A stretch of 64,000 nucleotides of DNA. Source: JBBRDU01 sp038203615 (GTDB taxonomy: Bacteria; Verrucomicrobiota; Verrucomicrobiia; Chthoniobacterales; UBA10450). Positions 23,847 to 33,271 of this stretch are shown here, piece by piece. The stretch covers positions 7,138 through 71,137 of the forward strand of contig JBBRDU010000006.1 in assembly GCA_038203615.1 (NCBI GenBank), read 5' to 3'. The position numbers and the translations under genes were made by a program. The notes under the pieces were generated by a model, which ran no database searches, was not told the DNA's origin, and was given only the letters and a program-made list of their open reading frames with translations. Within the stretch, counting starts at the first letter, position 1, and every line of letters begins with the position of its first letter.

Positions 23847-25508
23847 CTACACGGTTGGGGTAGAAACCATCTTCCGGGCCTTGGCCAGCGCCTCGTCCAG
23901 GTCGGCGCAGATTTTTTCGTCGCCCAGCCAGCCGACCATTCCTGACTCGAACATCACTTTCATCGGCTGCGGTTGAACCGCCGTCAGTAGAATTTTGACT
24001 CCGTCGCGGTGGAGTTTTTCGATGGCTGTGCGAAAGGCGTGCAATCCGCTGGCGTCGATGGCGGGAACGTTGCGCATGCGAAAGATCACGACCTTCGGTT
24101 TTCCGCCTGAGCCGCGCAACGCCTGGTCGAGATTTTCCGCCGCCGCGAAGAAGAGTGGTCCTTCGATGCGGTAAAGCACGACGCCTTCCGGTACATCCTT
24201 GCCCCGCATGCTGTGGGAGCCAATGCCTTCCGGTTCGCTCTCTTCGGTGACGAGGCGGATATGCGAGACCGCTTCCATCTGGCGCAGGAAAAGGACAGCG
24301 GCCATGAACATGCCGGCCCCGACGCCGACGGTCAGGTCGAATACGACCGTTAATAGAAATGCTGTCACCATCACGCCGAAGTCGGCACGTGGGCCGCGCC
24401 AGAGTTCGACGAATGTGTGTGCTTCAGCCATGCGGACGGCCACGGCGAGAAGGATCGCACTGAGGGCGGCGAGGGGAATGTAGGCGGCGAGCGGCGCGGC
24501 GACGAGCGCGACTAAAAGGAGAACGACGGAATGAACAATCCCGGCCAGCGGCGTGCGCGCGCCGTTCCGGATGTTCGCGGCTGTGCGCGCGATCGCCCCG
24601 GTGGCGGCAATGCCACCGAAGAGCGGCGTCACGAGGTTGGCAATGCCCTGGCCAATCAGCTCCTGGTTGGGATCATGGCGGGTTTCCGCCATGCCATCGG
24701 CCACCACCGCGGAAAGGAGCGACTCGATGGCGCCGAGGGCGGCGATGGTGAAGGCCGGCGCCATCAGCTGCCTCATCGCGTCCAGCGAGATGGCGGGAAA
24801 ATGCACACCGGGGAACCCGGCCGGGATGCCGCCGAACCGGCTGCCAACGGTCGCGACCGGCAACTTCAAAAGATAGACAAGGATGGCGGTGAGGAGGACA
24901 GCCACGATACTGGCGGGGATTCGTCTCGTTAGGCGCGGCCACAGATAAAGAATGGCGAGCGAGAGGGCGCCGATCCCCAGCGCGGACAAGTTCACGTGGC
25001 CGAGATGCGTCGCGAGCAAGGTTAGCTGCTGCAAAACGTGCTCGGGCATTTTTAACCCGAGTCCGAGAAACTCGTTCAGCTGACCGCAGAAGATGATCAC
25101 GGCGATGCCGCTGGTGAAGCCCGCAATGACGGGATACGGAAAAAATTTCAGGAGCCGTCCCATTTTGAGCACGCCGAGCAGAATCAACATCACCCCGGCC
25201 ATCATGACGGCGAGGGCGAGTCCGCCGTAACCGAACTGAGCGACGATGGAAAAAAGGACCGGCACGAATGCGCCGGTGGGGCCGGCGATCTGAAAGCGCG
25301 AGCCGCCGAGCAGTGCAACCGCAAGGCCGGCAATGATCCCGGTCCAGAGACCTTGCTGCGGCGTTACCCCGGAAGCGACCCCGAAACCGATGGCCAGTGG
25401 TAGAGCGATGATCCCGACGGTTAAGCCGGCGGAGAGATCGGAGAAAAGATCAGCCCGCCGATAGCCGGTGAAGGCGGACAGAATGGCGGGGTGAAAGCGG
25501 CGCAGCAC
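23847..25508 (-). CDS. SulP family anion transporter with STAS domain
   Basis: SulP transporters move sulfate, bicarbonate or dicarboxylates across the inner membrane. The 553-residue protein starts at a GTG. The N-terminal region has the SulP signature (DLSAGLTVGIIALPLAIGFG), then a gated region (AGPTGAFVPVLFSIVA) and about 11-12 membrane segments up to residue 400. The C-terminal STAS domain (about 430-545) includes VVIFRMRNVPAIDASGLHA with the phosphorylatable-type Ser of anti-sigma antagonists. The substrate cannot be told from sequence alone. It stands alone, bordered by repeats on both sides. Confidence 0.92.
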   Translation of the reverse strand: MLRRFHPAILSAFTGYRRADLFSDLSAGLTVGIIALPLAIGFGVASGVTPQQGLWTGIIAGLAVALLGGSRFQIAGPTGAFVPVLFSIVAQFGYGGLALAVMMAGVMLILLGVLKMGRLLKFFPYPVIAGFTSGIAVIIFCGQLNEFLGLGLKMPEHVLQQLTLLATHLGHVNLSALGIGALSLAILYLWPRLTRRIPASIVAVLLTAILVYLLKLPVATVGSRFGGIPAGFPGVHFPAISLDAMRQLMAPAFTIAALGAIESLLSAVVADGMAETRHDPNQELIGQGIANLVTPLFGGIAATGAIARTAANIRNGARTPLAGIVHSVVLLLVALVAAPLAAYIPLAALSAILLAVAVRMAEAHTFVELWRGPRADFGVMVTAFLLTVVFDLTVGVGAGMFMAAVLFLRQMEAVSHIRLVTEESEPEGIGSHSMRGKDVPEGVVLYRIEGPLFFAAAENLDQALRGSGGKPKVVIFRMRNVPAIDASGLHAFRTAIEKLHRDGVKILLTAVQPQPMKVMFESGMVGWLGDEKICADLDEALAKARKMVSTPTV

Positions 25509-25741
25509 GCCGGATTCTAAATCGGTTTGGCTGGAATCACGACTTTTGCGTAACGTTTTATCTCACGGCGACAGAGCGCCGTGGCTACAGCTGAATGCGG
25601 AAAGCAGGAAGCCAGGAAACCAGGAAGGAGAAGCAGATTCGTCGGCTCCCGCCGCGGCGGGTAAACTGTGGAGTCTCGCCCCACCGGTTCGGGGAATGCA
25701 CGAGCGGAGTGGACGCCGCAGCGCGGCGTCCCTACCAGATT
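25509..25741. repeat. Palindromic-repeat-filled intergenic region
   Basis: There is no gene here. It holds GACAGAGCGCCGTGGCTACA (25570-25589), a CGGCGGGTAAACTGTG-bearing element and GAGTGGACGCCGC...GCGGCGTCCCTACCA (about 25650-25738). The same pieces recur near 37.2 and 62.9 kb. Confidence 0.7.
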
Positions 25742-26497
25742 TTAGATGGTGACGACGGTGATTTCGGGGCGGCAGTTGAAACGCCACGGGACTCGGTAGG
25801 TGCCGATGCCGGCGTTGACGTACAACGGGCCCTTCTCGGTTTGGAAAAAACCGAGGTCGTAGGGACCGACGCCGTAAGGCAGCGCAATCGCTCCGTAACC
25901 GGGAATGCGGACTTGTCCGCCGTGGGAATGCCCGGCCATGATCCAGTCGAAATGAAGGCCGTCCAGGTGATCGATGGACTTCGGGTAATGTGTGAGTAAA
26001 AAATGCCGCGCGGTGGTGCGCGGTTCAGTCATGGGCACGCCCTCGAGGCTCATGCCGGTCAACTCGAGATCATGTTCTGGCAGGACAATGCTTTGCCCGA
26101 CCAGCCAGCGTCCGCCCGTGGCGGCGAAGACGCGCTCGTATTCGGAGAAGGGGGCGCGACATCTGTATTCATGGTTCCCGGGGCATCCGTAAACCGGCTT
26201 TTTGATCTGCGCGATGAAGTGGAGCGCTTCCTCGAGATATTTTGTTTCCTCGATCAGGTCGCCCGTGAAACAGACAAAATCGGCTTCGAGCTCATTGATG
26301 GTGGCAATCACCCTTTCGGCGTAGCGGGTATTCCCCTTGTGATGAAAATCGGAGAAATGGATGAAGCGCAGCGTGCCGTTTGGGTTGGCTTTGAAATGGG
26401 TGACGCGCAGGTTGGTCGGCTCGATCAGGCGGGTATCGACCACGACCACCACAGGCAGGGCCAGGGCGGTCATTTTTAGAAATCCTCTCCGGGTCAT
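25742..26497 (-). CDS. Tat-exported calcineurin-like metallophosphoesterase
   Basis: The ATG at 26497 places a twin-arginine signal (MTRRGFLKMTALALP) at the N-terminus; an upstream in-frame start would bury it. The mature domain has the five metallophosphoesterase blocks: FSDFHH, FTGDLIEE, GCPGNHEY, LLTHYP and GHSHGGQ. The family's YkuE/YaeI branch includes phosphodiesterases acting on UDP-2,3-diacylglucosamine or other periplasmic substrates. The active-site residues are complete, so an active enzyme, about 251 residues long, is expected outside the cytoplasm. The substrate is unknown. Confidence 0.9.
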   Translation of the reverse strand: MTRRGFLKMTALALPVVVVVDTRLIEPTNLRVTHFKANPNGTLRFIHFSDFHHKGNTRYAERVIATINELEADFVCFTGDLIEETKYLEEALHFIAQIKKPVYGCPGNHEYRCRAPFSEYERVFAATGGRWLVGQSIVLPEHDLELTGMSLEGVPMTEPRTTARHFLLTHYPKSIDHLDGLHFDWIMAGHSHGGQVRIPGYGAIALPYGVGPYDLGFFQTEKGPLYVNAGIGTYRVPWRFNCRPEITVVTI

Positions 26498-26533
26498 ATA
26501 AGGCATGGTCTGCGGTGATTCAGCGTAACACAT

Positions 26534-26713
26534 GCCGGGGCAGGGGTGAATGTAGAAGCGGCTTCCAGTTGCTTTGGGTCCGAGAGGAGAGGCAGGGATG
26601 CCTCTTCTACTTGGGCGCGGGGTAATTGGGCCGTGGGAAGGCGCGGTTTGGGCGATTGGGGAGGGAAGCTGGCAGCTTCCCCTACAGAAGAAAAATGTAG
26701 AAGCCGCCTCTAC
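26534..26713. repeat. Palindromic repeats between phosphoesterase and M23 peptidase genes
   Basis: GTAGAAGCGGC..., GAGGCAGGGATGCCTCTTCTA and GGGAAGCTGGCAGCTTCCCC (26663-26682) are members of the dispersed families; no gene is seen. Confidence 0.65.
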
Positions 26714-27754
26714 TTAATCCGGGTAGATCAACAGGCGCATCAACTGTTGGCCGTATGGGGTGAGAACGCCGCGACCGTTCCGGCCCGCCACTGCGCCGCG
26801 CGTCACCAGCGTGTAATCGACCGGGCTTTTCTTCACATAGGTCAGCTCCGGCGCAGTCACCTGTTTGTCGGTTGGCTGGATCTGCAACGGTATGCCGGAC
26901 CGATTGAACGATACTTCCCATGACGCGCTGTGCGCACCGGCCCGGCCCCGCAGCATCCACGGATAAAGTTTGGGCAGCTCGAAATGGGCCGACCGCGGCA
27001 CGGTCACTTTGTAGAATGTTTCTTCGCCCTCGAAAAACTGCGGGATGGTCAGGGCAGGATTTTTACGCAGGGCAAGATAGAGCCGCGCAAGATCGAGCCC
27101 GGTCAGGTTGATGCCATTGTAGATGCCGTTGTGATTCGGATCGTTTTTGTAAGTGGCATCGTGCCATGCCTCGAAGTGATGACTGAGCAGCAAATTCAAT
27201 TCGAGATGAACGTGCGCGCGTTCGCGGTTGAGGCCGACGCCGGTGTAACCCATTACCGCAATCGGTTCGCCCTTTTGCACTTCCTCTCCCGGATGAACCC
27301 GCACTATGCTGAGGTGCCCGTACAAACTGTAGTAGCTCGATCCATCCCAGCGGTGCTCGATTACGACGTAGCGGCCGTAGTTGGAATATCCCGGGACGGG
27401 ATTCACGTGCACGACCCGGCCCGCAGCGATGGCATGAATTTCATCGGTCGGTTCGCCTTGGGCGTCGCGTTGCAGGGGCCGGATGTCCATCCCTTCGTGA
27501 AACCGGGTGTAGATCAGACCGGCCGATGTCTGGATCGGGTCGCGCACGAAGCCGTATTGCCCGCCTTCCCATGGCGTGGATTTTTCTCCTTTGTAATCGC
27601 GTTCTATATATTGATAAAAAGCGGGGCCATCGTGGCGGAAGAGCGCGTCGTTTTCCGTCGGCAATCCCAGATCCAGCGTCGTTTTTTCGGTTTGTCCGGC
27701 CAGGTCGAACACTGGCAGAATGAGCACCGCAAGTGCCCCCAGGAACACCTTCAT
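26714..27754 (-). CDS. M23 family (LytM-like) metallopeptidase
   Basis: M23 peptidases cut peptidoglycan cross-bridges or act as divisome/amidase activators. The 346-residue protein has a signal peptide (MKVFLGALAVLILPVFDLAG). The zinc-binding motifs are present in order: H-E-G-M-D (HxxxD) at about 107-111, YGHL and H-V-H-L near 200. All metal ligands appear intact, so it is probably enzymatically active, which separates it from degenerate activators. The C-terminal 130 residues form an unrecognised extra domain. The ATG lies four bases after the stop of the upstream exported-protein gene, so the two form an operon. Confidence 0.88.
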   Translation of the reverse strand: MKVFLGALAVLILPVFDLAGQTEKTTLDLGLPTENDALFRHDGPAFYQYIERDYKGEKSTPWEGGQYGFVRDPIQTSAGLIYTRFHEGMDIRPLQRDAQGEPTDEIHAIAAGRVVHVNPVPGYSNYGRYVVIEHRWDGSSYYSLYGHLSIVRVHPGEEVQKGEPIAVMGYTGVGLNRERAHVHLELNLLLSHHFEAWHDATYKNDPNHNGIYNGINLTGLDLARLYLALRKNPALTIPQFFEGEETFYKVTVPRSAHFELPKLYPWMLRGRAGAHSASWEVSFNRSGIPLQIQPTDKQVTAPELTYVKKSPVDYTLVTRGAVAGRNGRGVLTPYGQQLMRLLIYPD

Positions 27755-27758
27755 GCGA

Positions 27759-28232
27759 CTAGCGGCGGTCTTTTTTTGGCCCGATCAGGCGCCAGTCTTT
27801 TTTCATCAATTGCAGATCTGCCGCGGTCAATCCGGAACGGATGTAGATTTTTCCATCGGAGACCCGCTTATCGATTTGCAGCTCAGGGAGGGCCCGGCCG
27901 TTCATGAAGAGGAAGAGATAACCGCCGTTATGTTCCACGCTGAGCGTATCGAGAGCGATGCGCCCATGATCGTCGAGCTGGAGCAGCGCGCCAAAAGTGC
28001 CGTCGTCGGCCTGGTAAGCGCGAAAGCCAACGACTTCCTGCTCGGTGATGCTGGCTGCCTTTTGGATGGCCACCTGTTTGCCGGAGACTTGGGCACGCAC
28101 GGAGGTGGAGAAGACCTCCGTATCGTGAGGATTGGCCTCGGCATGAACGCGGAAAACGCAATGGCGCGATTTGCCTTCGGCCGGGAGCAGAGTAAGCAGG
28201 ATCAAGATCGCGCTCGCGCACAAAGGCTTCAT
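27759..28232 (-). CDS. Exported protein of unknown function, operon with M23 peptidase
   Basis: The ATG at 28232 gives a 157-residue product with a signal peptide (MKPLCASAILILLTLLPAEG). A longer in-frame opening upstream overlaps the divergent BsuPI-like gene and is not credible. The mature protein is beta-rich, with segments VFRVHAEANPHDTEVF and YLFLFMNGRALPELQI. I know no family name. It is followed after four bases by the M23 peptidase gene, so a joint role at the cell wall is plausible but not shown. Confidence 0.7.
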   Translation of the reverse strand: MKPLCASAILILLTLLPAEGKSRHCVFRVHAEANPHDTEVFSTSVRAQVSGKQVAIQKAASITEQEVVGFRAYQADDGTFGALLQLDDHGRIALDTLSVEHNGGYLFLFMNGRALPELQIDKRVSDGKIYIRSGLTAADLQLMKKDWRLIGPKKDRR

Positions 28233-28287
28233 GGCGGATTGATAAAGGGTTTGACAGGATTTGCAACGTTTGCTGTTTAACGCGCTC

Positions 28288-28920
28288 ATGAAATGCGGCT
28301 TTAGTTTACTGGTTGCGGTGTTTCTGCCGCTGGCCCTCGGGTGGGCGCAGGAGGAAAGACCATCCTCGGCGGCCGACTCGGCTTCAACCGGGGCCGTGCG
28401 GGAACCAGCTGCGGCACCCGCCCCGTCCGATGCCCCGGCGTCTTCTTTTCCTTCCAAGTCCGCGCCACCCAAGCGCAGCCTCTTCAACCGGGTGCTGCAC
28501 CCGTTCTCTGGCGGCGCCACGGATGCGCCGCCCAAATATAAGGATCCCAAACTGCGCGGGCTGACCCTGGTCATGCAGGTGTCGCCCCAGCCGGTTAAGC
28601 TGTCGGAGGTGCGTCAGCTCGAAATCAAGGCAACCCTGACCAACAAAGGCAAGAAAGACGTAGAACTGAATTTTGGCACCGACCAGCGGATCGAGATTTA
28701 CCTGATGAATTCGGCGGACGTCGTCCTGACAAAGTGGTCTGAGAACCACGCCGTGGCGGATAAGCCGGGGACGGTCCTGATCAACCAGGATGAACACATC
28801 GAGTACAACGAAAAGATTTCCACGCGCGAGTTGACGCGGGACAAGGTGTTCGTGGCGGAAGTTTTCTTTCCGCAATATCCGGAACTGCGTGTCCGCCAGA
28901 AATTCCTGACCGCGCCGTGA
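28288..28920 (+). CDS. Exported BsuPI-domain-like protein
   Basis: From the ATG at 28288 the product is about 210 residues with a signal peptide (MKCGFSLLVAVFLPLALGWA). A Pro/Ala/Ser-rich linker follows. The C-terminal 110 residues resemble the intracellular proteinase inhibitor BsuPI beta-sandwich: QLEIKATLTNKGKKDVEL, R-I-E-I-Y-L, V-V-L-T-K-W-S. A TTG at 28261 would extend it by nine residues. Its TGA overlaps the GTG of the PHP phosphatase gene (GTGA), so the two are coupled. The role is unknown. Confidence 0.72.
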   Translation: MKCGFSLLVAVFLPLALGWAQEERPSSAADSASTGAVREPAAAPAPSDAPASSFPSKSAPPKRSLFNRVLHPFSGGATDAPPKYKDPKLRGLTLVMQVSPQPVKLSEVRQLEIKATLTNKGKKDVELNFGTDQRIEIYLMNSADVVLTKWSENHAVADKPGTVLINQDEHIEYNEKISTRELTRDKVFVAEVFFPQYPELRVRQKFLTAP

Positions 28921-29714
28921 GTGCGCGTCTCTTTGCGGATTATCACAGCCACCCGCAGGGCCACCGGGTTCAGACCTACTCGCAGGAACTTTTGCAGCCC
29001 TGGGTCGATCGCGCGCGGGAACGCGGCCTGACTGACATTGCCTTCACCGATCACGATCGTTATCACGAGGGCGTCGTCTTTGATGAGATCGACCGACTAC
29101 GCGAACAAAATCCGGACATCAAAATTCGGGCCGGCCTCGAACTGGACAACGATCCCGTGCACTCGGCCATGGGCCGCCGATGGGTGGAGGATCACTGGGC
29201 GAAGCTCGATTTCGTTCTCGGCTCCATTCATTTCCTGGAGCGCGATGATGAAATGTTTGATTCGGTCCCGGCCGGCGCCGCGCAATTCGAAGGTCGGGAT
29301 ATTGATGCGATGTATGTCGACTATCTGCGACGGGTGCGCGAGATGGCGGCGAGCGGCCTGGTCGATTGTTTGGCGCACGTGGATTTGATCAAGATCCATG
29401 GGCATAGGCCCAACGGTGAAATCAAGGCGATCTTCGAAGAGACGCTCGAGTTCATCCGTGCGCGTCATCTGGCCATCGAGTTGTCGACGGCCGGCTGGCG
29501 CAAACCGGTGGGGGAGCTCTATCCGTCCGAAGGAATTATCGAGCTGGCCATGGAGAAGGGGATTCCTTGCACGACCGCTTCCGACGCGCATTCGTACGCG
29601 CAACTGGCCGAAGGCTTCGAACGGTTGGCCGACAAGATGTCGGCGCTCGGTCTTTCCCAGGTTTCGATCTTCGAAAAGCACAAACGCCAGACGCGCGTTC
29701 TGTGCACGCTGTAG
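28917..29714 (+). CDS. PHP-domain phosphatase (histidinol-phosphatase-like)
   Basis: The PHP superfamily holds trinuclear-metal phosphoesterases, including HisK histidinol phosphatase. The 265-residue protein starts at a GTG overlapping the previous stop. Metal-binding motifs are visible: DYHSHPQ near the N-terminus, FTDHD at about 43-47, GLELDND, GSIHF at 101-105, LAHVDL at about 146-151 and ASDAHS near 220. Length and motif order fit HisJ/HisK-type enzymes that hydrolyse L-histidinol phosphate. No other his genes are nearby, so the physiological substrate is uncertain. Confidence 0.85.
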   Translation: MSARLFADYHSHPQGHRVQTYSQELLQPWVDRARERGLTDIAFTDHDRYHEGVVFDEIDRLREQNPDIKIRAGLELDNDPVHSAMGRRWVEDHWAKLDFVLGSIHFLERDDEMFDSVPAGAAQFEGRDIDAMYVDYLRRVREMAASGLVDCLAHVDLIKIHGHRPNGEIKAIFEETLEFIRARHLAIELSTAGWRKPVGELYPSEGIIELAMEKGIPCTTASDAHSYAQLAEGFERLADKMSALGLSQVSIFEKHKRQTRVLCTL

Positions 29715-29753
29715 CGACGCGTGGGGGTTGTCCGGACCACCGTCGCTACGAGC
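29714..29753. repeat. GTAGCGACG palindrome between convergent genes
   Basis: GTAGCGACGCGTGG...CCACCGTCGCTAC is an inverted repeat in the 31-bp gap between the convergent PHP and ybaB genes, starting at the PHP stop. It might serve as a bidirectional terminator, though it has no T-run. Confidence 0.5.
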
Positions 29754-30057
29754 CGAGCCCTGGGATGCCGAGCCCGCCGGTGATCTTGGTCATTTCGGAT
29801 TGAGCCAGGGCTTTGCCCTGCTCGATCGCGCTCTTCACCCCGTTCAGCACCACTTCCTCCAGAAATTCCACGTCGTTCGGATCAACAATGTCCTTATCGA
29901 TCTTGATCGATAGAACGTCGCCCGCTCCGTTGGCTGTCACCTTTACTTTTCCGCCGCCGGCGCTCACCTCCACGGTCTTCTCCTCGAGCTCGGCCTGGGT
30001 CTTGGCCATTTGCTCCTGCATCTTCTGCGCCTGCTTCATGATCTTGTTCAAATTCAT
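29746..30057 (-). CDS. YbaB/EbfC nucleoid-associated protein
   Basis: YbaB/EbfC are small dimeric DNA-binding proteins, usually encoded with dnaX and recR. The 103-residue protein shows the family pattern: MNLNKIMKQAQKMQEQMAK coiled N-terminal helix, VEVSAGGGKVKVTANGAGDV, and DPNDVEFLEEVVLNGVKSAI. It lies 83 bp downstream of dnaX on the same strand, the conserved dnaX-ybaB order; recR does not follow here, since the next gene is convergent. Confidence 0.93.
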   Translation of the reverse strand: MNLNKIMKQAQKMQEQMAKTQAELEEKTVEVSAGGGKVKVTANGAGDVLSIKIDKDIVDPNDVEFLEEVVLNGVKSAIEQGKALAQSEMTKITGGLGIPGLGS

Positions 30058-30140
30058 AACCTTAAATTCTCAATTCAATTTTGGCCCGTACCTCAATCCT
30101 CTCCCTGAGGGAGGGGAGGACGCGAAGCGCCCGGTGAGGG

Positions 30141-31811
30141 TCAGCTTTTAATTTCGCCTTTAAACATTTCGAGCGCTTCCTGGATGAGCGGATCGTCTTT
30201 GTAATTCTGCGCCTTTTCCGTCTCGCCCGCTTTCGTATTCCTGGTCTCCAACCCCTCCTTCGCCTCCAGTTTCAGCGCCCATTCCTGACCGCTCATCTCT
30301 TTCAGAAGACTCTCCAGTTGCTTGCGATTACTCGTCGTCGCCAGGGTTTCGATGGCCGACTTTTGATCAGGCGGATAGCCCAGCACGAAGCTTCGCCCTT
30401 CGGCCCGGATCACAGCAAGTGAATCCACCAAGGTCCGAAGGAAACCGCGCGCCGCCACTTTGGCGGAGACGGCTGTCCAGACGGCAGCGGCATCGACCGA
30501 GCGGGGCGGTTCCGCCGCGGGTTTTTCGTCCGCTGCTTTTTCCGCGACCCGCGCAGCCGGTTTCGTTTCCGGAGCAGGCGCCACCGCAGCCTTGAACAAA
30601 GGGGCTTTGGCAGGAACCGTTTCCGCTTTCTTCGCCGGCGCTGACCTGGCCGACGGCGTCGCCGTCGGGGTCTTGCCCTCTCGCAGCGCATTCAAATTTT
30701 CTATGACCTGGTTCAGCGTCACCTGGCTGAGGCTTTGGATCGCTTTGATCAGGGCCACCTCGAAATGCAGTTTTTTGTTCGGCGCCCATTTCATGCGGCC
30801 CTCCGCTTCGGCGAACTGATCAATCAACTCGAGCAGCCGGTCGGTCTCGATCAACTGCGCCTGGGAGCCGAGCGAAGTTTGAGAATCCGCGTCCACCTCT
30901 GCGCTGAGCGCGTCCGGTTTCACCTTAAAGACAAGCAGATCGCGCAAGTAACTGATGAGATCCGACATCATCCGCATCATGTCCTTGCCGGATTCCGATT
31001 CGTCGTGCAAAAGCTGCACCGCGTCGGCGGTGGCGCCACGCAGGATCTTTTCGGTGAAATTCGCGACCGTCTGTTGGCTGGTGAATCCGAAAACTTTGAG
31101 CACATCGGCTTCCGCGATGGCTTCGCCGCAGAAAGCGACCAGCTGATCGAGCATTGATTCGGCGTCGCGCAGGCCGCCCTCGGCTCCGCGCGCGATGGAT
31201 TGAGCGGCCGCCGCTTCCAGCGTGATTTTTTCCTGGCCCGCGATGTATTGCAGGTGATCGGCGATGAGATTGGTCGGAATCCGGTGGAGATCGAAGCGCT
31301 GGCAGCGGCTCAGGATGGTCGGGAGCACTTTTTGCGGCTCGGTCGTGGCAAAAATAAATTTCACGTGCGCGGGCGGCTCTTCCAATGTCTTGAGCAAAGC
31401 GTTGAAGGCCGCCGCCGACAGCATGTGGACCTCGTCGATCAGGTAGATCTTGTATTTTCCCTTGGCCGGGGCGTAGCGCACGTTGTCGCGCAACTCGCGC
31501 ACATCTTCAACGCTGTTGTTGCTGGCACCGTCGATTTCGATGACGTCGAGGCTGTTTCCGGCCGTAATCTCCTTGCAGTTATCGCACACGCCACAGGGCG
31601 TAACGGTCGGTCCATGGATGCAGTTGAGCGCTTTGGCCAGGATGCGGGCGGTCGAAGTTTTGCCCACTCCGCGCGGCCCGACAAAAAGGTAGGCGTGGGC
31701 CAGGCGGTTCTGCGCGACCGCGTTTTTGAGCGTTTGGGCGACATGGCCCTGCCCGACCAGGTCGTCGAATGTTTGCGGCCGGTATTTCCTGGCGAAGACC
31801 TGATACGTCAC
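30141..31811 (-). CDS. dnaX: DNA polymerase III subunit gamma/tau
   Basis: DnaX is the AAA+ motor of the clamp loader. The 556-residue protein starts at a GTG (MTYQVFARKYRPQTFDDLVG). It has the Walker A motif GPRGVGKTS, the Cys4 zinc site starting at CGVCDNC, the DEVHMLS Walker B, and the sensor segment around LSRCQRFD. Domain III ends near residue 370, followed by an Ala/Pro/Lys-rich linker (about 375-440) and a C-terminal domain. No frameshift slippery site typical of E. coli dnaX was evident. It is followed by ybaB. Confidence 0.96.
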   Translation of the reverse strand: MTYQVFARKYRPQTFDDLVGQGHVAQTLKNAVAQNRLAHAYLFVGPRGVGKTSTARILAKALNCIHGPTVTPCGVCDNCKEITAGNSLDVIEIDGASNNSVEDVRELRDNVRYAPAKGKYKIYLIDEVHMLSAAAFNALLKTLEEPPAHVKFIFATTEPQKVLPTILSRCQRFDLHRIPTNLIADHLQYIAGQEKITLEAAAAQSIARGAEGGLRDAESMLDQLVAFCGEAIAEADVLKVFGFTSQQTVANFTEKILRGATADAVQLLHDESESGKDMMRMMSDLISYLRDLLVFKVKPDALSAEVDADSQTSLGSQAQLIETDRLLELIDQFAEAEGRMKWAPNKKLHFEVALIKAIQSLSQVTLNQVIENLNALREGKTPTATPSARSAPAKKAETVPAKAPLFKAAVAPAPETKPAARVAEKAADEKPAAEPPRSVDAAAVWTAVSAKVAARGFLRTLVDSLAVIRAEGRSFVLGYPPDQKSAIETLATTSNRKQLESLLKEMSGQEWALKLEAKEGLETRNTKAGETEKAQNYKDDPLIQEALEMFKGEIKS

Positions 31812-32048
31812 AACAAAACCTTAGCCTGTCCGGAATAGGGCGAAAGACCAAAGATGAAGAAGAAGGGGCAACCGCTCAACCCGCGGGGCGCGTGACTAGG
31901 TAGACGCGGCTTCCAGCCGCGTGGCCAGAGGGCAAAGCGGCAGGATGCCGCTTCTACTTGGTTGCGAGGGGGTCGCGCTTTAGCATCATACGGCGCGGAG
32001 TGAAGGAGGGCCTGCGCAGGGCTGGTTAGCTTCGGAACGCTGGAACTA
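31812..32048. repeat. Intergenic palindromic repeats upstream of dnaX and PLD gene
   Basis: The 237-bp divergent spacer contains GTAGACGCGGCTTCCAGCCG followed by CGT, and AAGCGGCAGGATGCCGCTTC followed by TAC: two adjacent dispersed palindromes of the window's families (about 31901-31960). No gene is seen. Confidence 0.65.
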
Positions 32049-33134
32049 ATGGAAACAAAATCATCTGAGGAACTCTCCGTTTTCTTTTTGGCGGAGGGCG
32101 AGCAAACGGCGAATTCCGTCATGGGCCGTCTGGTGGAATTTATCAGGGGCGCGCGGCGAAGCCTGGACTTCGCTCTTTACGACATGCGTTTGGGCGACGG
32201 GTTAAAAAATCAACTGGCCGCGGCCTTGCGCGAGCGAGCCGCCCAAGGCGTAAAAATCAGGATCTGCTTCGATGGGGACAAATCGCTCCAGCAGAATCTA
32301 GCCATGGGTCAGGACCCGGCGGCGCCCGGCACGAGCGCGGCCGTGGAGTCGTTAGGCTACCCCTGGCGGCGCATCGCCGGGACAAAACTGATGCATCACA
32401 AATTCATCGTGCGCGATGGCACGGCTGTCTGGACGGGCTCGCTCAACCTGACGGATGACGCCTTCGCCCTGATGGAGAACAACGTGCTCCAGATTGCTTC
32501 CGAAGCGCTGGCCGGCTATTACGCCGAGGATTTCGAGCAGTTATGGGAGAAAGAGAACTTCGAGAATACAGGTGACATCCAAACGGTGCCGGTCACCCTC
32601 ACCTTCGCCAATCAACCGGCCATGGCGCGGGTCATGTTTTCTCCGGGTGGCGGTCTGGCCATTGACGAAGAGATCGCGCGGCGCGTGGGTCAGGCACAGC
32701 GGCGCGTCCGCATCTGCAGCCTGCTCATTAACTCTGGCACGTTGATTGGCGCGCTCCAATCCCTTCTCACCACCGGGCGCGTGCCGGTGGATGGCCTCTA
32801 TGATCGAACCCAGATGAGCGATGTTTACCGGCAATGGCAGCGGGTGCCGCAGAATCATTGGAAAGTTCCGGCGCTGCACGACCTGATCGCGCGCGCCGGC
32901 CTCGTGGGAAAAGATTCAACCCCCTACACGCCCTCGGGCCGGCACGATTTCATGCACAACAAGATTCTGTTGATCGACGACACGGTCATCACTGGCTCCT
33001 ACAATTTCTCGCGCAGCGCGCAATTCAACGCGGAGAATATCCTCTTCATCGAAAGCGCAGCGCTGGGCGAAACCTACAGCGCCTACATCGACCACCTGAT
33101 CGCCAAGTACCGAACGAAAGAACAGAACCAGTGA
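32049..33134 (+). CDS. Phospholipase D-like protein with two HKD motifs
   Basis: The PLD superfamily includes phospholipases, cardiolipin synthases and nucleases; each active site needs two HxKx4D motifs. The 361-residue protein has HHKFIVRDGTAVWTGSLN near residues 116-135 and HNKILLIDDTVITGSYNF near 301-320. Both motifs are complete, so it is probably active. It has no signal peptide or membrane segment and no cardiolipin synthase features, so it resembles the soluble PLD nuclease-like group (mitoPLD/Nuc-like). The substrate is not determinable. It stands alone between repeat-filled spacers. Confidence 0.85.
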   Translation: METKSSEELSVFFLAEGEQTANSVMGRLVEFIRGARRSLDFALYDMRLGDGLKNQLAAALRERAAQGVKIRICFDGDKSLQQNLAMGQDPAAPGTSAAVESLGYPWRRIAGTKLMHHKFIVRDGTAVWTGSLNLTDDAFALMENNVLQIASEALAGYYAEDFEQLWEKENFENTGDIQTVPVTLTFANQPAMARVMFSPGGGLAIDEEIARRVGQAQRRVRICSLLINSGTLIGALQSLLTTGRVPVDGLYDRTQMSDVYRQWQRVPQNHWKVPALHDLIARAGLVGKDSTPYTPSGRHDFMHNKILLIDDTVITGSYNFSRSAQFNAENILFIESAALGETYSAYIDHLIAKYRTKEQNQ

Positions 33135-33271
33135 GGGGATTCGTTCTCTCACAGGCTCTCAGGGGTTGGGATCGGCGTTCACAGACCACCCCTATAGAAG
33201 ACGCGAGGCGCTCCCACTCCGAATTGAGCGTTGGACGTGGAGGGTTGAACATTGAACGTTTGCTCGCTCTT

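Noticed and set aside
27759..28574. Long version (271 codons) of the exported protein gene next to M23 peptidase
   Set aside because: Its first 114 codons are antisense to the BsuPI-like gene and look random; the ATG at 28232 gives a proper signal peptide.
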